Shown here: piece after piece, positions 1 to 7,685 of the stretch | How the letters are laid out: each line of letters begins with the position of its first letter | Numbering within the stretch: position 1 is the first letter of the stretch | Source of the DNA: Propionispora sp. 2/2-37 | GTDB lineage: Bacteria > Bacillota > Negativicutes > Propionisporales > Propionisporaceae | Direction: 5' to 3' | Assembly: GCF_001298735.1 (NCBI RefSeq) | Contig: NZ_CYSP01000006.1 | Location: forward strand, 186,001 to 250,000 | DNA length: 64,000 nucleotides | Made by a program: the position numbers and the translations under genes | The notes under the pieces: model-generated | What the model was told of the DNA's origin: nothing | What the model saw: only the letters and a program-made list of their open reading frames with translations | Databases searched by the model: none

Positions 1-1400
1 AAGGAGAGGAACTAAGTACGGCGGAAATTGCGGGGGGATTGTTGAACGGAATATCCCGGGCTGAACTTTTTCCGATACTGTGCGGTTCAGCTTATAAAAA
101 CGTTGCTTTGCCGCTGCTTCTGGATGCTGCGGTCCATTATCTGCCCCCTGCTGTTAAAAAAAACGTCATAGGATATCATCCGTTAACGCAGGAGGTGTTG
201 GAACGAAAAGCAAATGATGCATTTTCGGCCATGGTTTTTAAAACCACTGCCGATCCTTTTGTCGGAAGGCTTAGCTATATCCGGGTATTTTCCGGTATGC
301 TAAAACCGGACAGTTCGGTTTATAATGCGAGTAAAGGAAAGGTAGAACGTATCGGTAACCTGTTTACTTTGCGGGGGAAGCAGCAGGAAACTGTTCCGGT
401 CCTGCGGGCGGGAGATATTGGTGTTGTGGCCAAATTGCAGGATACTGCGACGGGAGATTCTTTGTGTGATAAAGACAGACCGATTGTTTTTTTACCGATA
501 GATTATCCTAAGCCTATGTTCTCCATGCGTCTGGAGGCCAGGAACCGCAACGATGAAGACAAAATCGGGAGCGCTTTGCAGCGCCTTTTGGATGAAGATC
601 CCACCTTGGTGATGCATAAGGAGACAGAGCCGCCCCAGCTTGTAATCAGCGGTATGGGAGAACTGCATATTGATATCATGGTTGAACGCCTGAAACGGAA
701 ATTTGGTGTGGATGTATTGCTGAGTCAGCCCAAAATCCCTTACCGTGAAACGATCAGGAGCGCTGTTAAGATAGAGGGAAAACATAAAAAACAAAGTGGC
801 GGACATGGACAATACGGGCATGTCTGGCTGCAAATTGAACCACTGGAGCCGGGGGCGGGGTTTGTATTTCAGGATTCAATTTTTGGCGGTGCTGTGCCAC
901 GCCAGTATATTCCGGCAGTGGAAAAGGGTGTGCGTGAAGCCCTGGCTGGTGGAGTTTTGGCCGGTTTTCCTATTGTTGATGTAAAGGTTACGTTGACAGA
1001 TGGGTCTTATCACACGGTAGATTCATCGGAAATGGCATTTAAAATAGCCAGTGGTTTAGCTTTGCGCAAGGGAGTGCTACAAGCCAAACCGGTCCTGTTA
1101 GAACCGATTTGCAATATAGAGGTTGAAATTCCGGAGCAATTGATGGGTGATATCATCGGTGACTTGAACGGCAAGCGGGGCCGGATACTGGGAATGGAGA
1201 ACGTGGGGGCCGGGATCGGTGTGGTTAGAGCGCAAGCACCCCTGGCAGAGGTGTTCCGTTATGCCTTGGATTTGCGTTCACTTACCCAGGGACGGGGCTG
1301 CTTTGACATGAAGTTTTCACATTATGAAGAAGTTCCGCAGCGGATTGCCGATGCAGTGATTGCCGGTGCGAAAAAAGATAAAATGGTTGATGAGATGTAA
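1..1400 (+). CDS. Elongation factor G-like GTPase, 3' part
   Basis: Partial gene: the reading frame is open to the left window edge (codons in phase from base 3), so the GTPase domain lies outside. What remains corresponds to EF-G domains II to V. Visible marks are GMGELHIDIMVERLKRKFGV at the end of domain III, the domain IV loop KQSGGHGQYGHVWLQIEP, SYHTVDSSEMAFKIA, and the domain V stretch IPEQLMGDIIGDLNGKRGRI followed by LTQGRGCFDMKFSHYEEVP at the C-terminus. The GGHGQYGHVW form is typical of the second, EF-G-like paralogue (often called fusA2) rather than of the main translocase or the TetM-type protection proteins. Its role is likely in ribosome function, but the paralogue's exact job is not settled. 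A terminator follows the stop at once. Confidence 0.88.
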   Translation, partial: GEELSTAEIAGGLLNGISRAELFPILCGSAYKNVALPLLLDAAVHYLPPAVKKNVIGYHPLTQEVLERKANDAFSAMVFKTTADPFVGRLSYIRVFSGMLKPDSSVYNASKGKVERIGNLFTLRGKQQETVPVLRAGDIGVVAKLQDTATGDSLCDKDRPIVFLPIDYPKPMFSMRLEARNRNDEDKIGSALQRLLDEDPTLVMHKETEPPQLVISGMGELHIDIMVERLKRKFGVDVLLSQPKIPYRETIRSAVKIEGKHKKQSGGHGQYGHVWLQIEPLEPGAGFVFQDSIFGGAVPRQYIPAVEKGVREALAGGVLAGFPIVDVKVTLTDGSYHTVDSSEMAFKIASGLALRKGVLQAKPVLLEPICNIEVEIPEQLMGDIIGDLNGKRGRILGMENVGAGIGVVRAQAPLAEVFRYALDLRSLTQGRGCFDMKFSHYEEVPQRIADAVIAGAKKDKMVDEM

Positions 1401-1428
1401 AAAAGAGGGCTAATATGCCCTCTTTTTG
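1401..1428 (+). terminator. Rho-independent terminator of the EF-G-like gene
   Basis: Ten-base stem AAAAGAGGGC / GCCCTCTTTT with a 6-base loop and a T-rich tail, directly after the stop codon. Confidence 0.9.
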
Positions 1429-1582
1429 TTTAGAGACAACTGTGGCTGGTCATTATTTTGTCATAGTTCTGAAGTATGCTTTAATGGGGACCGGGTATAA
1501 TGTTTTACTGTTCAATGCAAAAAAGGAATTTATTTCCATTTATCGAATATGTGTAAAAAAATGGAAATAAGGAGCTCCATAG

Positions 1583-1738
1583 ATGATGATAGCTCCGGTC
1601 ACAAGTATTTACAAGGATGGATTAAAAAGGCAGGATAAACAGAAGCGCTGCTTTCTAAAAGGTAAATCGGATACCTCGTTTAAAGTTGTTTTAGAAAAAG
1701 CAATTAAAGAGTTGGCCGTTAAATCAACAATTTTCTAA
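1583..1738 (+). CDS. Small hypothetical protein (51 aa)
   Basis: Short frame of 51 residues starting MMIAPVTSIYKDGLK with a good ribosome binding site (AAGGAG, about 8 bases before ATG). It is basic, has one cysteine and no membrane segment. The C-terminal half (SFKVVLEKAIKEL) could form an amphipathic helix. I do not recognise a family. The binding site and separation from neighbours argue for a real gene; the low-complexity surroundings of 1431-2027 argue against certainty. Confidence 0.4.
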   Translation: MMIAPVTSIYKDGLKRQDKQKRCFLKGKSDTSFKVVLEKAIKELAVKSTIF

Positions 1739-1813
1739 AGCAACACTTATTAGTTTGATGAAGGTTATATTATTAAGAACAAGCTGCGGCAAAAGAGAGA
1801 GGGTTTTTATGAA

Positions 1814-1915
1814 GTGAAAGTTAATCGTGAATGGAGTAATCCAATTGTATTTTTTACGGGGATTATCATGCTATATATGGTAGTTATTATGCTGGCATCG
1901 CTATTCAGCAAGTGA
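1814..1915 (+). CDS. Possible tiny membrane protein (33 aa)
   Basis: A GTG-started frame of 33 residues: a charged start (MKVNREWSNP), one hydrophobic helix (IVFFTGIIMLYMVVIMLASL) and a lysine end. AGAGAGGG lies about 10 bases upstream. This is the normal build of a single-pass microprotein, but at this length chance cannot be excluded and no family is recognised. Confidence 0.3.
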   Translation: MKVNREWSNPIVFFTGIIMLYMVVIMLASLFSK

Positions 1916-2027
1916 GAAAAGATCAAAAAATTTAGATCCCGCATGTGAAAAACCTGTAATATTTGAAAACGCTGATCATGAGAATATCTTCAACAAAGGC
2001 ATTTAATCTCTTTGTTGTTGGGATTTT

Positions 2028-2300
2028 TTAGTATAGGCCAAATTTCTGGCTTAGCCAAAAGCTGGCCGGCTGGTCGATCCACCCCATACTATTGTCGGTT
2101 ATTTCCGCAACAAACAGTCGATCATCATGTTGTAAGTAACGGCCCAACGTTTCGAATACCTGGTTGGCATCGTATTGACTGTCCAGTAGCCAAACGGATT
2201 TTAAAGCAGGTACCGCCTGTCCCAGAGATTGAATCGCAGTGGAGACTTTATCGTAATTAGGATGGTCGACCTTCATATTATAAGTGATGATGTAGATCAT
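2028..2300 (-). CDS. Standalone Cas2/SinR-like small protein
   Basis: 90 residues beginning MIYIITYNMKVDHPNYDKV. The pattern is a hydrophobic first strand ending in a polar/aromatic turn, a helix (STAIQSLGQAVPAL), a second strand SVWLLDSQYDANQVFETL, then DDRLFVAEITDNSMGW. This resembles small ferredoxin-fold proteins annotated as SinR family or Cas2-like, which occur outside CRISPR loci. No CRISPR repeats or other cas genes are nearby, so a CRISPR role is unlikely; a nuclease or toxin-like role is only an inference. An AGGCGGAAAGG stretch before the start could serve as ribosome binding site. It is preceded on the same strand by decayed frames (2317-2682). Confidence 0.5.
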   Translation of the reverse strand: MIYIITYNMKVDHPNYDKVSTAIQSLGQAVPALKSVWLLDSQYDANQVFETLGRYLQHDDRLFVAEITDNSMGWIDQPASFWLSQKFGLY

Positions 2301-2316
2301 ATGTGTCCTTTCCGCC

Positions 2317-2682
2317 TCAGGGAGATGACCTGTGGCTTTGCCTATGTTTAAGGAATTGCAAACCGCCTGTCGACGTAATCAGGGCTATAGGACGACCATT
2401 GGCTAACTGTATATTAACAAGCTGATCGGGATTTGTCCATCCTTTTTCTTTAAGTACGGCTTTCTTTGATATCTTTAGGCCGCACCTTTTGCCTGATAGG
2501 GTGTTTGGCCAACCATACACCACGATTCATATCAGTTAGAATGGCCATTGCAGTAGTTTCAACTTTTTTGGAGTGTTATAACCGGAAAACCATTTTTGTT
2601 TGCGGTGCTTTGTTACCGGATCTAGATTTTGACGATCTAAATAAGACTTTTGTCGTAGTAAATGGCCAGAATTTATTGCCAT
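2317..2682 (-). pseudogene. Overlapping short frames, probable decayed gene(s)
   Basis: On the minus strand three short overlapping frames follow each other. One of 48 residues (2682 down to 2536) starts MAINSGHLLRQKSYLDRQ. One of 32 residues (2548 down to 2450) contains RGVWLAKHPIRQKVRPKDIK. The third, in another phase, contains KAVLKEKGWTNPDQLVNIQL and ends near 2317. The sense-like composition carried from frame to frame suggests a gene broken by frameshifts, upstream of the Cas2-like gene. The last segment vaguely recalls an AbrB/MazE-type N-terminus, but this is too weak to name. No function assigned. Confidence 0.25.
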
Positions 2683-2806
2683 ACATTCAGAAACCAGGAA
2701 TCAGCATAAAACTTCCCGTTTCGGTTTTAGGGCGCACAAGAATATCCTGTTATTATGCAGAGTGTGTATCCTATTCGTCTGCCGGGTTTTTTGTTGTTCT
2801 GTAATT

Positions 2807-2839
2807 CGACAAATTTTGACAATTGATTAAGTATATAAT
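2807..2839 (+). promoter_or_regulatory. Possible promoter of the secreted 197-aa protein
   Basis: CGAC at 2807, TTTTGACAATTG at 2814-2825 and TATATAAT at 2832-2839. TTGACA (2816) is too close to TATAAT (12 bp) for a normal sigma-A promoter. The spacing of CGA and AATT to the TATA box instead resembles the repeated promoter-like element found at 59.4-62.3 kb. Confidence 0.35.
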
Positions 2840-2875
2840 TTACATAGTTGATTATAGTAGAATGGGAGTGTCCAT

Positions 2876-3469
2876 ATGAGAAAATTATCTTTGTTTACAA
2901 TTCTTTCAATTCTATGTTTGTTTTTAATTTCAATAGGTACTGTGTTTGCCGAAGAACCTGTTAAAACACCATTTAGCAAGCCAGATTATAGAATTGCAAT
3001 CATTCCTTACATTAACTCATCAGAGGAAACAAAGGGCTATATAAAAGAAACTATCGACAATAAATATTCTGAACAGTATTCAAATGATAAATTTAAAATG
3101 ATTCCTATTGTGGATGTACAAAAAGCGTTAAATGTTGCTGGTTATGATGCATCTAATATGGAACTTCCCGACAAAGAGGTTTTGTCAACTGTTGCAAAGG
3201 AAACGAATGCTGATTATGTTATCGCTATGGAGATATCACAATTAATAACTACGCGGCATATCAGTTTTTTTCAGTCAAAAGTAGTAACAAAGTCCAAGTT
3301 GCGCTATAAATTTTACAATGTAGAACAGGATAAAGTAATTTCGTTCCAAACGACCGGACTTTCGGAAAATAAAACTGTATTTGGTGATGTAGGTTATAAA
3401 GATCCAATTACTAAAGCTTTAAGTCAAGCAATGGATGAAGCTAACGAAAAAATCATGAGTAGCTTATAG
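2876..3469 (+). CDS. Secreted protein of unknown function
   Basis: 197 residues with a clear signal peptide (lysine-rich start, hydrophobic core LFTILSILCLFLISIG, cleavage around VFAEE). The mature part opens with a strand-like YRIAIIPYINSSEETKGYI, has VVDVQKAL-type segments and ends in a helical stretch with DPITKALSQAMDEANEKI. The RIAIIPYxN opening followed by an alpha/beta pattern is seen in extracytoplasmic proteins of the LpoB/GNA1162/CsgG N-terminal kind, so a cell-envelope role is possible, but I cannot assign a family. There is no lipobox cysteine. It stands alone between a promoter-like site and its own terminator. Confidence 0.7.
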   Translation: MRKLSLFTILSILCLFLISIGTVFAEEPVKTPFSKPDYRIAIIPYINSSEETKGYIKETIDNKYSEQYSNDKFKMIPIVDVQKALNVAGYDASNMELPDKEVLSTVAKETNADYVIAMEISQLITTRHISFFQSKVVTKSKLRYKFYNVEQDKVISFQTTGLSENKTVFGDVGYKDPITKALSQAMDEANEKIMSSL

Positions 3470-3474
3470 AATAT

Positions 3475-3512
3475 AACTCCCCATTTTGGTTTAGGCCGGG
3501 CGGGGAGTTTTG
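3475..3512 (+). terminator. Terminator of the secreted protein gene
   Basis: AACTCCCC ... GGGGAGTT with a central GGTTTAGGCC loop region and T-rich tail. It is a variant of the near-identical terminator found at 6271 and 61188. Confidence 0.8.
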
Positions 3513-3753
3513 CTTATAATTTAAGAAGTGCTTCCGTGTTGATCAGATGCTATTTCCAGGTGATCCGGAAGCTTCTGCTGCCGGGCTTATTTTATTTTGC
3601 TTGACTCTAATTCGACATCACTTAATTAAATCCAAGATATCGCTTCCTTGCCGTACCATGGAATTAGCACGGCGTGGCTATGGGAAGTTTCCACTACCTT
3701 TCTTTTTTGCGATGTACTACCTAAAGGTTAACAAACTTTTAATATGAGAACAC
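3513..3753 (+). other. Intergenic stretch without a convincing gene
   Basis: Contains a decayed terminator-like piece (GATCCGGAAGC ... GCTGCCGGGCTT near 3560-3592) and AT-rich sequence. A 66-residue frame at 3547-3747 runs through that piece and looks accidental. Confidence 0.5.
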
Positions 3754-3809
3754 TTGATACGCTAGGATAATGACTGTAATATATAGACATATATAAATAT
3801 ATATATAAG
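3754..3809 (+). promoter_or_regulatory. ars operon promoter and likely ArsR operator
   Basis: TTGATA (3754) and TAATAT (3777) are separated by 17 bp. An AT-rich imperfect inverted repeat (ATATAGACATATATAAATAT and following, 3781-3808) covers the -10 box and start region, a usual place for an ArsR operator. ArsR is encoded in the same operon, so autoregulation released by arsenite is the expected mode. Confidence 0.55.
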
Positions 3810-3821
3810 AGGGGAAAGATA

Positions 3822-4238
3822 ATGCATCCATTGAAAGAAAAAGTACTTTTTCTTTGTACCCATAATGCCGCCCGTTCTCAAATGACAGAAGGTTTGTTAC
3901 GTGACTTACGCGGGAACAAATACGAAGTTTTTAGTGCGGGAACAGAACCGACGTCTATTAATCCCTACGTAGTTAAAGCTATGGAAGAAATCGGTATCAG
4001 TTTATCAAATCATCGCTCAAAATTCATTCAGGAATACCGAGATATTAATTTTAACCACGTTGTAACTTTATGTGATAAATCAAAGGAACTTTGCTCTTTC
4101 TACTATGGCGCTAGAACCTATGAACAGAGTTTTCCTGATCCTTTGGAGTTTACAGGGTCTGAAGAAGAAATTCTTGCTCAAGTCCGAACTGTAAGAGACA
4201 GTATCAAAGAGTATATTATAAATACATTTATCAGATAG
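3822..4238 (+). CDS. arsC: Arsenate reductase, thioredoxin-coupled type
   Basis: 138 residues of the low-molecular-weight phosphatase fold. It reduces arsenate to arsenite in the cytosol. The P-loop is CTHNAARSQ (C-X5-R) near residues 12-20, and the second cysteine pair LCDKSKELC around residues 84-92 carries the disulfide cascade passed to thioredoxin. SFPDPLEFTG supplies the conserved DP loop. It is the first gene of the operon, 15 bases before arsR, with GAGGGGAAAG before the ATG. All catalytic residues are present, so this is the working copy beside a broken paralogue downstream. Confidence 0.92.
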   Translation: MHPLKEKVLFLCTHNAARSQMTEGLLRDLRGNKYEVFSAGTEPTSINPYVVKAMEEIGISLSNHRSKFIQEYRDINFNHVVTLCDKSKELCSFYYGARTYEQSFPDPLEFTGSEEEILAQVRTVRDSIKEYIINTFIR

Positions 4239-4253
4239 AAACGAGGTTATATC

Positions 4254-4565
4254 ATGAACTCTTTATCAGTTATTTTTAAAGCTTTTGGAGATGAAACCCG
4301 TCTTAAAATAATTGAAATGCTTCTAGGTAAAGAGCTGTGTGTTTGCGATATATTAGAGGCTTTCGATAAGACACAGCCCGTTATTTCTCACCATCTAAAA
4401 ATACTTAAACACGCAGGGCTAGTAACAGATGTAAGAGATGGAAAGTGGATCTATTATAGTCTTGCTCCGGAAGTCTTTGAATTAGTAAGCAGTTTTTTTA
4501 GGCGTATGGATCATCAGTTAGGGAAAAATGAACGGCAACATCCTTGCTCACAAAATCGTAAATAG
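4254..4565 (+). CDS. arsR: ArsR-type arsenite-responsive repressor
   Basis: 103 residues with an ArsR/SmtB winged helix. The metal-binding motif ELCVCDIL sits at the start of the helix-turn-helix, followed by [30 protein letters not shown] (recognition helix and wing). The two cysteines of CVC bind As(III), which releases the operator. It is second in the operon, between the two arsC genes. The C-terminal tail ([17 protein letters not shown]) holds a further cysteine that might be the third ligand; this is inference. Confidence 0.93.
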   Translation: MNSLSVIFKAFGDETRLKIIEMLLGKELCVCDILEAFDKTQPVISHHLKILKHAGLVTDVRDGKWIYYSLAPEVFELVSSFFRRMDHQLGKNERQHPCSQNRK

Positions 4566-4606
4566 CTTTAATTTGTAAGAGTAGCAATCTTAGGAGGCAA
4601 TTTTTC

Positions 4607-5022
4607 ATGAAAAAGAAAATGGTTTTATTTCTCTGTACGCATAACTCTGCCCGTTCACAAATGGCGGAAGGATTGTTAAGAGCTTTATATGGAGATCGAT
4701 ATGGTCTTATAGTGCCGGAACTGAGGTTACAAGAGTAAATCCCTATGTTTTTAAATCAATGGCTGAGATCGGGATTGATCTTAGTAGTCATCGATCTAAA
4801 CATTTACAAGAGTTTCTTGAGGACGAATTTGATTACGTTGTTACGGTTTGCGACAATGCCAAGGAGGCTTGCCCGTATTTTCCCCATGCGAAAAAACGCA
4901 TCCATAAGAGCTTCTCTGATCCGTCAAAGTTTACGGGATCTGAAGATAAAATCTTAAAAGGGGTTGCTGCCGTAAGAGAAGAGATAAAAAAATGGATTGA
5001 AGATACTTTTGATAACCAATAG
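4607..5022 (+). pseudogene. arsC: Second arsenate reductase gene, frameshifted
   Basis: It starts [18 protein letters not shown] with ribosome binding site GGAGG and reads as a full ArsC up to about 4703. There the frame is lost; the rest ([20 protein letters not shown] onward, with cysteine pair VCDNAKEAC and SFSDPSKFTG) continues in another phase to 5022. The stretch is 416 bases, exactly one fewer than the 417-base intact arsC upstream, so one lost base near 4703-4707 explains it. Everything else, including the catalytic cysteines, is intact, so the loss is recent or a sequencing error. Confidence 0.88.
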
Positions 5023-5035
5023 GAGGCTTGATTTA

Positions 5036-6091
5036 ATGTCAGAAAAAAGGCTGGATTTTTTTGAAAGATATTTAAGTATTTGGGTAGCTCTTTGCATCGT
5101 TGTGGGAATTTCCCTAGGAAAGCTCTTTCCTTCTGCTATCAATGCCCTTAGCCAGATGGAAGTCAGTCATGTTAATCTATCCATTGCAGTACTAATCTGG
5201 CTGATGATTTACCCCATGATGTTAAAGATCGACTTTTCAGCAATAGTAAAGGTTGGTGAGAAACCAAAAGGACTTTTAATTACCTTATTTGTAAATTGGA
5301 TTGTAAAACCGTTTAGTATGGCATTGCTAGGCTGGCTGTTTTTCAAAAACCTGTTCTTACCTGTTATCGGTCAAGATTTGGCAAATGAATATATGGCAGG
5401 AGTGATTCTTCTAGCCGCTGCACCTTGTACAGCTATGGTATTCGTATGGAGTTACCTGACAGATGGTGACCCGGCATATACTTTGGTCCAAGTCGCTATT
5501 AACGATTTGCTTATGCTAGTTTTATTCGCACCCATTGTAATGCTTTTATTAGGAGTATCAAATATCGTAGTTCCAAAAGACGTATTACTCATGTCCGTAC
5601 TTCTATATATCGTAATACCGCTTGGAGCTGGATATCTTACAAGAAAGTTACTTCTTTCCCTCAAAGGCGAGGAGTGGTTTAATACGAAGTTTCTTGCTCC
5701 ATTAAAGCCAGTTACAATCATTGCGCTTCTTGCAACTTTGATTATCATTTTCGCATTTCAGGGTGAAGTGATTTTAGCCAATTGGGGAAACATTATTTTA
5801 GTGGCTATTCCTATAACCATACAGGTGTATTTTAACTCATCATTAGCATATTTTCTCGCCAAATATTTTAAAGTACCGCATAACATTGCTGCGCCAGGTG
5901 CATTAATCGGTGCTAGTAATTTTTTTGAATTAGCTGTGGCAGTTAGTATTTCGTTGTTTGGACTAAAATCTGGGGCTACTCTTGTAACAGTTGTAGGCGT
6001 ATTAGTCGAAGTACCTGTTATGCTGTCAGTATGTAATTTCTGTAATAAGACACGTCATTGGTTTAATGAGAATAGAGGAGCAGTGATCTGA
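5036..6091 (+). CDS. acr3: Arsenite efflux permease, ACR3 family
   Basis: 351 residues with about ten membrane helices, in the bile/arsenite/riboflavin transporter fold. It exports arsenite driven by the proton gradient. The N-terminus LDFFERYLSIWVALCIVVGI and LIWLMIYPMMLKIDF are typical of ACR3. AAPCTAMVFVWSYLTDGDPA carries the conserved functional cysteine in helix 4, and IGASNFFELAVAVSISLFG lies in the late helix. The ATG at 5036 has AGGAGG 9 bases upstream; an upstream in-frame extension into the arsC tail is not believed. It is the last gene of the ars operon. Confidence 0.92.
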   Translation: MSEKRLDFFERYLSIWVALCIVVGISLGKLFPSAINALSQMEVSHVNLSIAVLIWLMIYPMMLKIDFSAIVKVGEKPKGLLITLFVNWIVKPFSMALLGWLFFKNLFLPVIGQDLANEYMAGVILLAAAPCTAMVFVWSYLTDGDPAYTLVQVAINDLLMLVLFAPIVMLLLGVSNIVVPKDVLLMSVLLYIVIPLGAGYLTRKLLLSLKGEEWFNTKFLAPLKPVTIIALLATLIIIFAFQGEVILANWGNIILVAIPITIQVYFNSSLAYFLAKYFKVPHNIAAPGALIGASNFFELAVAVSISLFGLKSGATLVTVVGVLVEVPVMLSVCNFCNKTRHWFNENRGAVI

Positions 6092-6168
6092 AGCGCCAAT
6101 GAACATGAGATTTTATAAGAGTATACATAAATAATGGGCCTGATAAAAAAGCTTTACCAATATGAATA

Positions 6169-6266
6169 GGGAAAGGTAATCAGATTGTTGATCTTATGGC
6201 CATGTTAGAGGCAAGTATGGCTAAAATTGACAAGATTAAGAAATCTAAAAAGAAAGCTAGCAATCA
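6169..6266 (+). pseudogene. C-terminal gene remnant, perhaps Ku-like
   Basis: An isolated frame fragment, GKGNQIVDLMAMLEASMAKI followed by a lysine-rich tail KIKKSKKKASN, has no start and lies between stops. The IVDLMxxLxxS pattern plus basic tail resembles the extreme C-terminus of bacterial Ku end-joining proteins. It runs into a terminator. Evidence is short and suggestive only. Confidence 0.25.
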
Positions 6267-6270
6267 GCAT

Positions 6271-6311
6271 AAAAACTCCCCGTTTCGGTCGTGGCCGGAC
6301 GGAGAGTTTTT
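6271..6311 (+). terminator. Stereotyped terminator (CCCCGTTTCGGTCGTGGCCGG type)
   Basis: AAAAACTCCCCGT ... ACGGAGAGTTTTT stem with T tail. The 25-base core is repeated at 61188-61225 with one or two changes. Confidence 0.85.
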
Positions 6312-6329
6312 GTTATAGTAAAGAAAAAA

Positions 6330-6364
6330 CAAAACTCTTACCATTAAGGTAAGAGTTTTGTTTA
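6330..6364. terminator. Bidirectional terminator
   Basis: Perfect 13-bp inverted repeat CAAAACTCTTACC / GGTAAGAGTTTTG with loop ATTAA. A/T tracts on both sides suit termination in either direction, between the ars operon and the minus-strand tRNA. Confidence 0.85.
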
Positions 6365-6472
6365 ATGTGTTATTATATATAATTTCTAGTTATCCGTTAG
6401 AAGAATGTTAGAAGCTAACTCATGTTATGGTCATTATAACCTCATCAACATCAGGAAGATACTAAATTTACA

Positions 6473-6549
6473 TGGTCGGGGCGACAGGACTTGAACCTGC
6501 GGCCTCTTGGTCCCGAACCAAGCGCGCTACCAAACTGCGCTACGCCCCG
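6473..6549 (-). tRNA. tRNA-Pro (anticodon CGG)
   Basis: Read on the minus strand, 77 bases including encoded CCA. Acceptor CGGGGCG pairs with CGCCCCG, with D arm GCGCAGTTTGGTAGCGC, anticodon stem CTTGG/CCAAG around loop TTCGGGA (anticodon CGG), and T loop GTTCAAG. Discriminator base A. All stems close. Confidence 0.96.
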
Positions 6550-6710
6550 TACTCACATTTATAAATTATACACAACTATAGGCTACCTGTCAACATAAGG
6601 ATGAAAAGAATAAAATAAGATGAAGAAAAATGCATAATATACGAAAAATGGAAGGATTTTGAAAATAAATGGAGAAAAAATATTAGCAAAACATAATAAA
6701 AGGGGGCATT

Positions 6711-7403
6711 ATGGATAAGACAAAAAAAATCTTGAAAATTTATTTTTTTATTCTAGTATTCCTGGCCGGTGTGGTTCCGGCAGTTTCGGCTCAGGTACTT
6801 CTTAAACAGGGGAGTACGGGAAACGACGTTTACCTGCTTCAGGTAAAGTTGCAGGAAATGGGGTATTACCAGGGGGATTTGGACAGTACCTTTGGTTCTG
6901 AACTGCGGAGTGCCGTTATCAATTTTCAGTTGAACTATGGTTTGGTGCCGGATGGAATTGTTGGCAGGGAAACTTGGCTGGCTTTACGCAATTTCAAGTT
7001 CAGTGACGCCAGCCGTGGGCAAGGGATTCACAGTAATAACGGCTGGCGTATTGCTGCTTTAGCCCAGCAGTATTACGGTGTACCTTACGTTTGGGCGGGA
7101 CGTTCGCCCAGCGGTTTTGATTGTTCCGGCTTCGTCTTTTACGTTTTTGGGCAGCAGGGGGTCAGCATACCTCGGATGGCGGATGAACAATTCAAAGTGG
7201 GAGTTTGGATTGACAGGTCTGATTTACAGATGGGTGATTTGGTGTTTTTTAGTACATATGAACCAGGCCCTTCGCATGTCGGAATTTATATTGGCAATGG
7301 TCAGTTCATCCATGCCAGTTCGGGTGCCGGGCGGGTGATACGCACATCGCTGTACAGCGATTATTACCAATCCAGATATTTAGGTGCACGTCGTGTGCTT
7401 TGA
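6711..7403 (+). CDS. Secreted NlpC/P60 peptidoglycan hydrolase with binding domain
   Basis: 230 residues. A signal peptide (about 1-27, ending VSAQ) is followed by a peptidoglycan-binding type 1 domain (about 31-93: LKQGSTGNDVYLLQVKLQEM ... DGIVGRETWLAL). The NlpC/P60 cysteine peptidase domain spans about 112-230, with catalytic Cys138 in GFDCSGF, His189 in PSHVGIYIG and His201 in FIHASS. It likely cuts gamma-D-Glu-diamino acid bonds in cell-wall stem peptides outside the membrane. It is a single-gene unit with AGGGGG before ATG and a terminator after. It could serve growth or spore germination; the sequence does not decide. Confidence 0.9.
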   Translation: MDKTKKILKIYFFILVFLAGVVPAVSAQVLLKQGSTGNDVYLLQVKLQEMGYYQGDLDSTFGSELRSAVINFQLNYGLVPDGIVGRETWLALRNFKFSDASRGQGIHSNNGWRIAALAQQYYGVPYVWAGRSPSGFDCSGFVFYVFGQQGVSIPRMADEQFKVGVWIDRSDLQMGDLVFFSTYEPGPSHVGIYIGNGQFIHASSGAGRVIRTSLYSDYYQSRYLGARRVL

Positions 7404-7440
7404 TGAATGCAAGGAGTAAAATTTTACGAAGAATATTCCA

Positions 7441-7467
7441 GGGCAGTAGCCAGACTACTGCCTTTTA
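7441..7467 (+). terminator. Terminator of the NlpC/P60 gene
   Basis: GGCAGTAG / CTACTGCC stem, short loop, TTTT tail. Confidence 0.85.
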
Positions 7468-7602
7468 AAATGTTCATAATGGATTTGGCAGGCTCAATAT
7501 AGGAGCTGGTGTGATAGTTGTGGAATCGCGGGTGCTCCAAACCACCGATAAAACAAATGGATTTAGACGATATATTTTGGAGTCCAGCTTATAATAAAGT
7601 AC

Positions 7603-7661
7603 TTGAATAAGGAAAGGAGTATGTTATAATTGGTATATACAACATGTTGATATGTTGTATA
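7603..7661 (+). promoter_or_regulatory. nag cluster promoter with GntR-type operator
   Basis: Promoter TTGAAT (7603) - 16 bp - TATAAT (7625). Immediately downstream lies a perfect palindrome, TATACAACAT (7636-7645), six bases, ATGTTGTATA (7652-7661). The left part (TTGGTATATACAA) also resembles the NagR/DasR 'dre' site. Placed over the transcription start, it should block initiation when the adjacent GntR protein is bound; GlcNAc-6P or GlcN-6P would relieve it, as known for NagR. Confidence 0.8.
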
Positions 7662-7685
7662 TTGAACAGCTGCTGGGAGGCAATC

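Noticed and set aside
492-833. Long frame on the minus strand inside the EF-G-like gene
   Set aside because: It mirrors a well-supported gene in the opposite frame, has no binding site and no recognisable domain. The same holds for the minus-strand frames inside plsX, smc, fabF, ffh and trmD.
2466-2804. 112-residue plus-strand frame
   Set aside because: Covers the decayed minus-strand frames and a terminator remnant; composition is unlike a protein and no binding site is present.
3547-3747. 66-residue frame, and on the other strand a faint HicA-like stretch (VVETSHSHAVLIPWYGKE)
   Set aside because: The frame reads through a terminator-like hairpin; the HicA resemblance is too short and ends in a stop before the conserved end.
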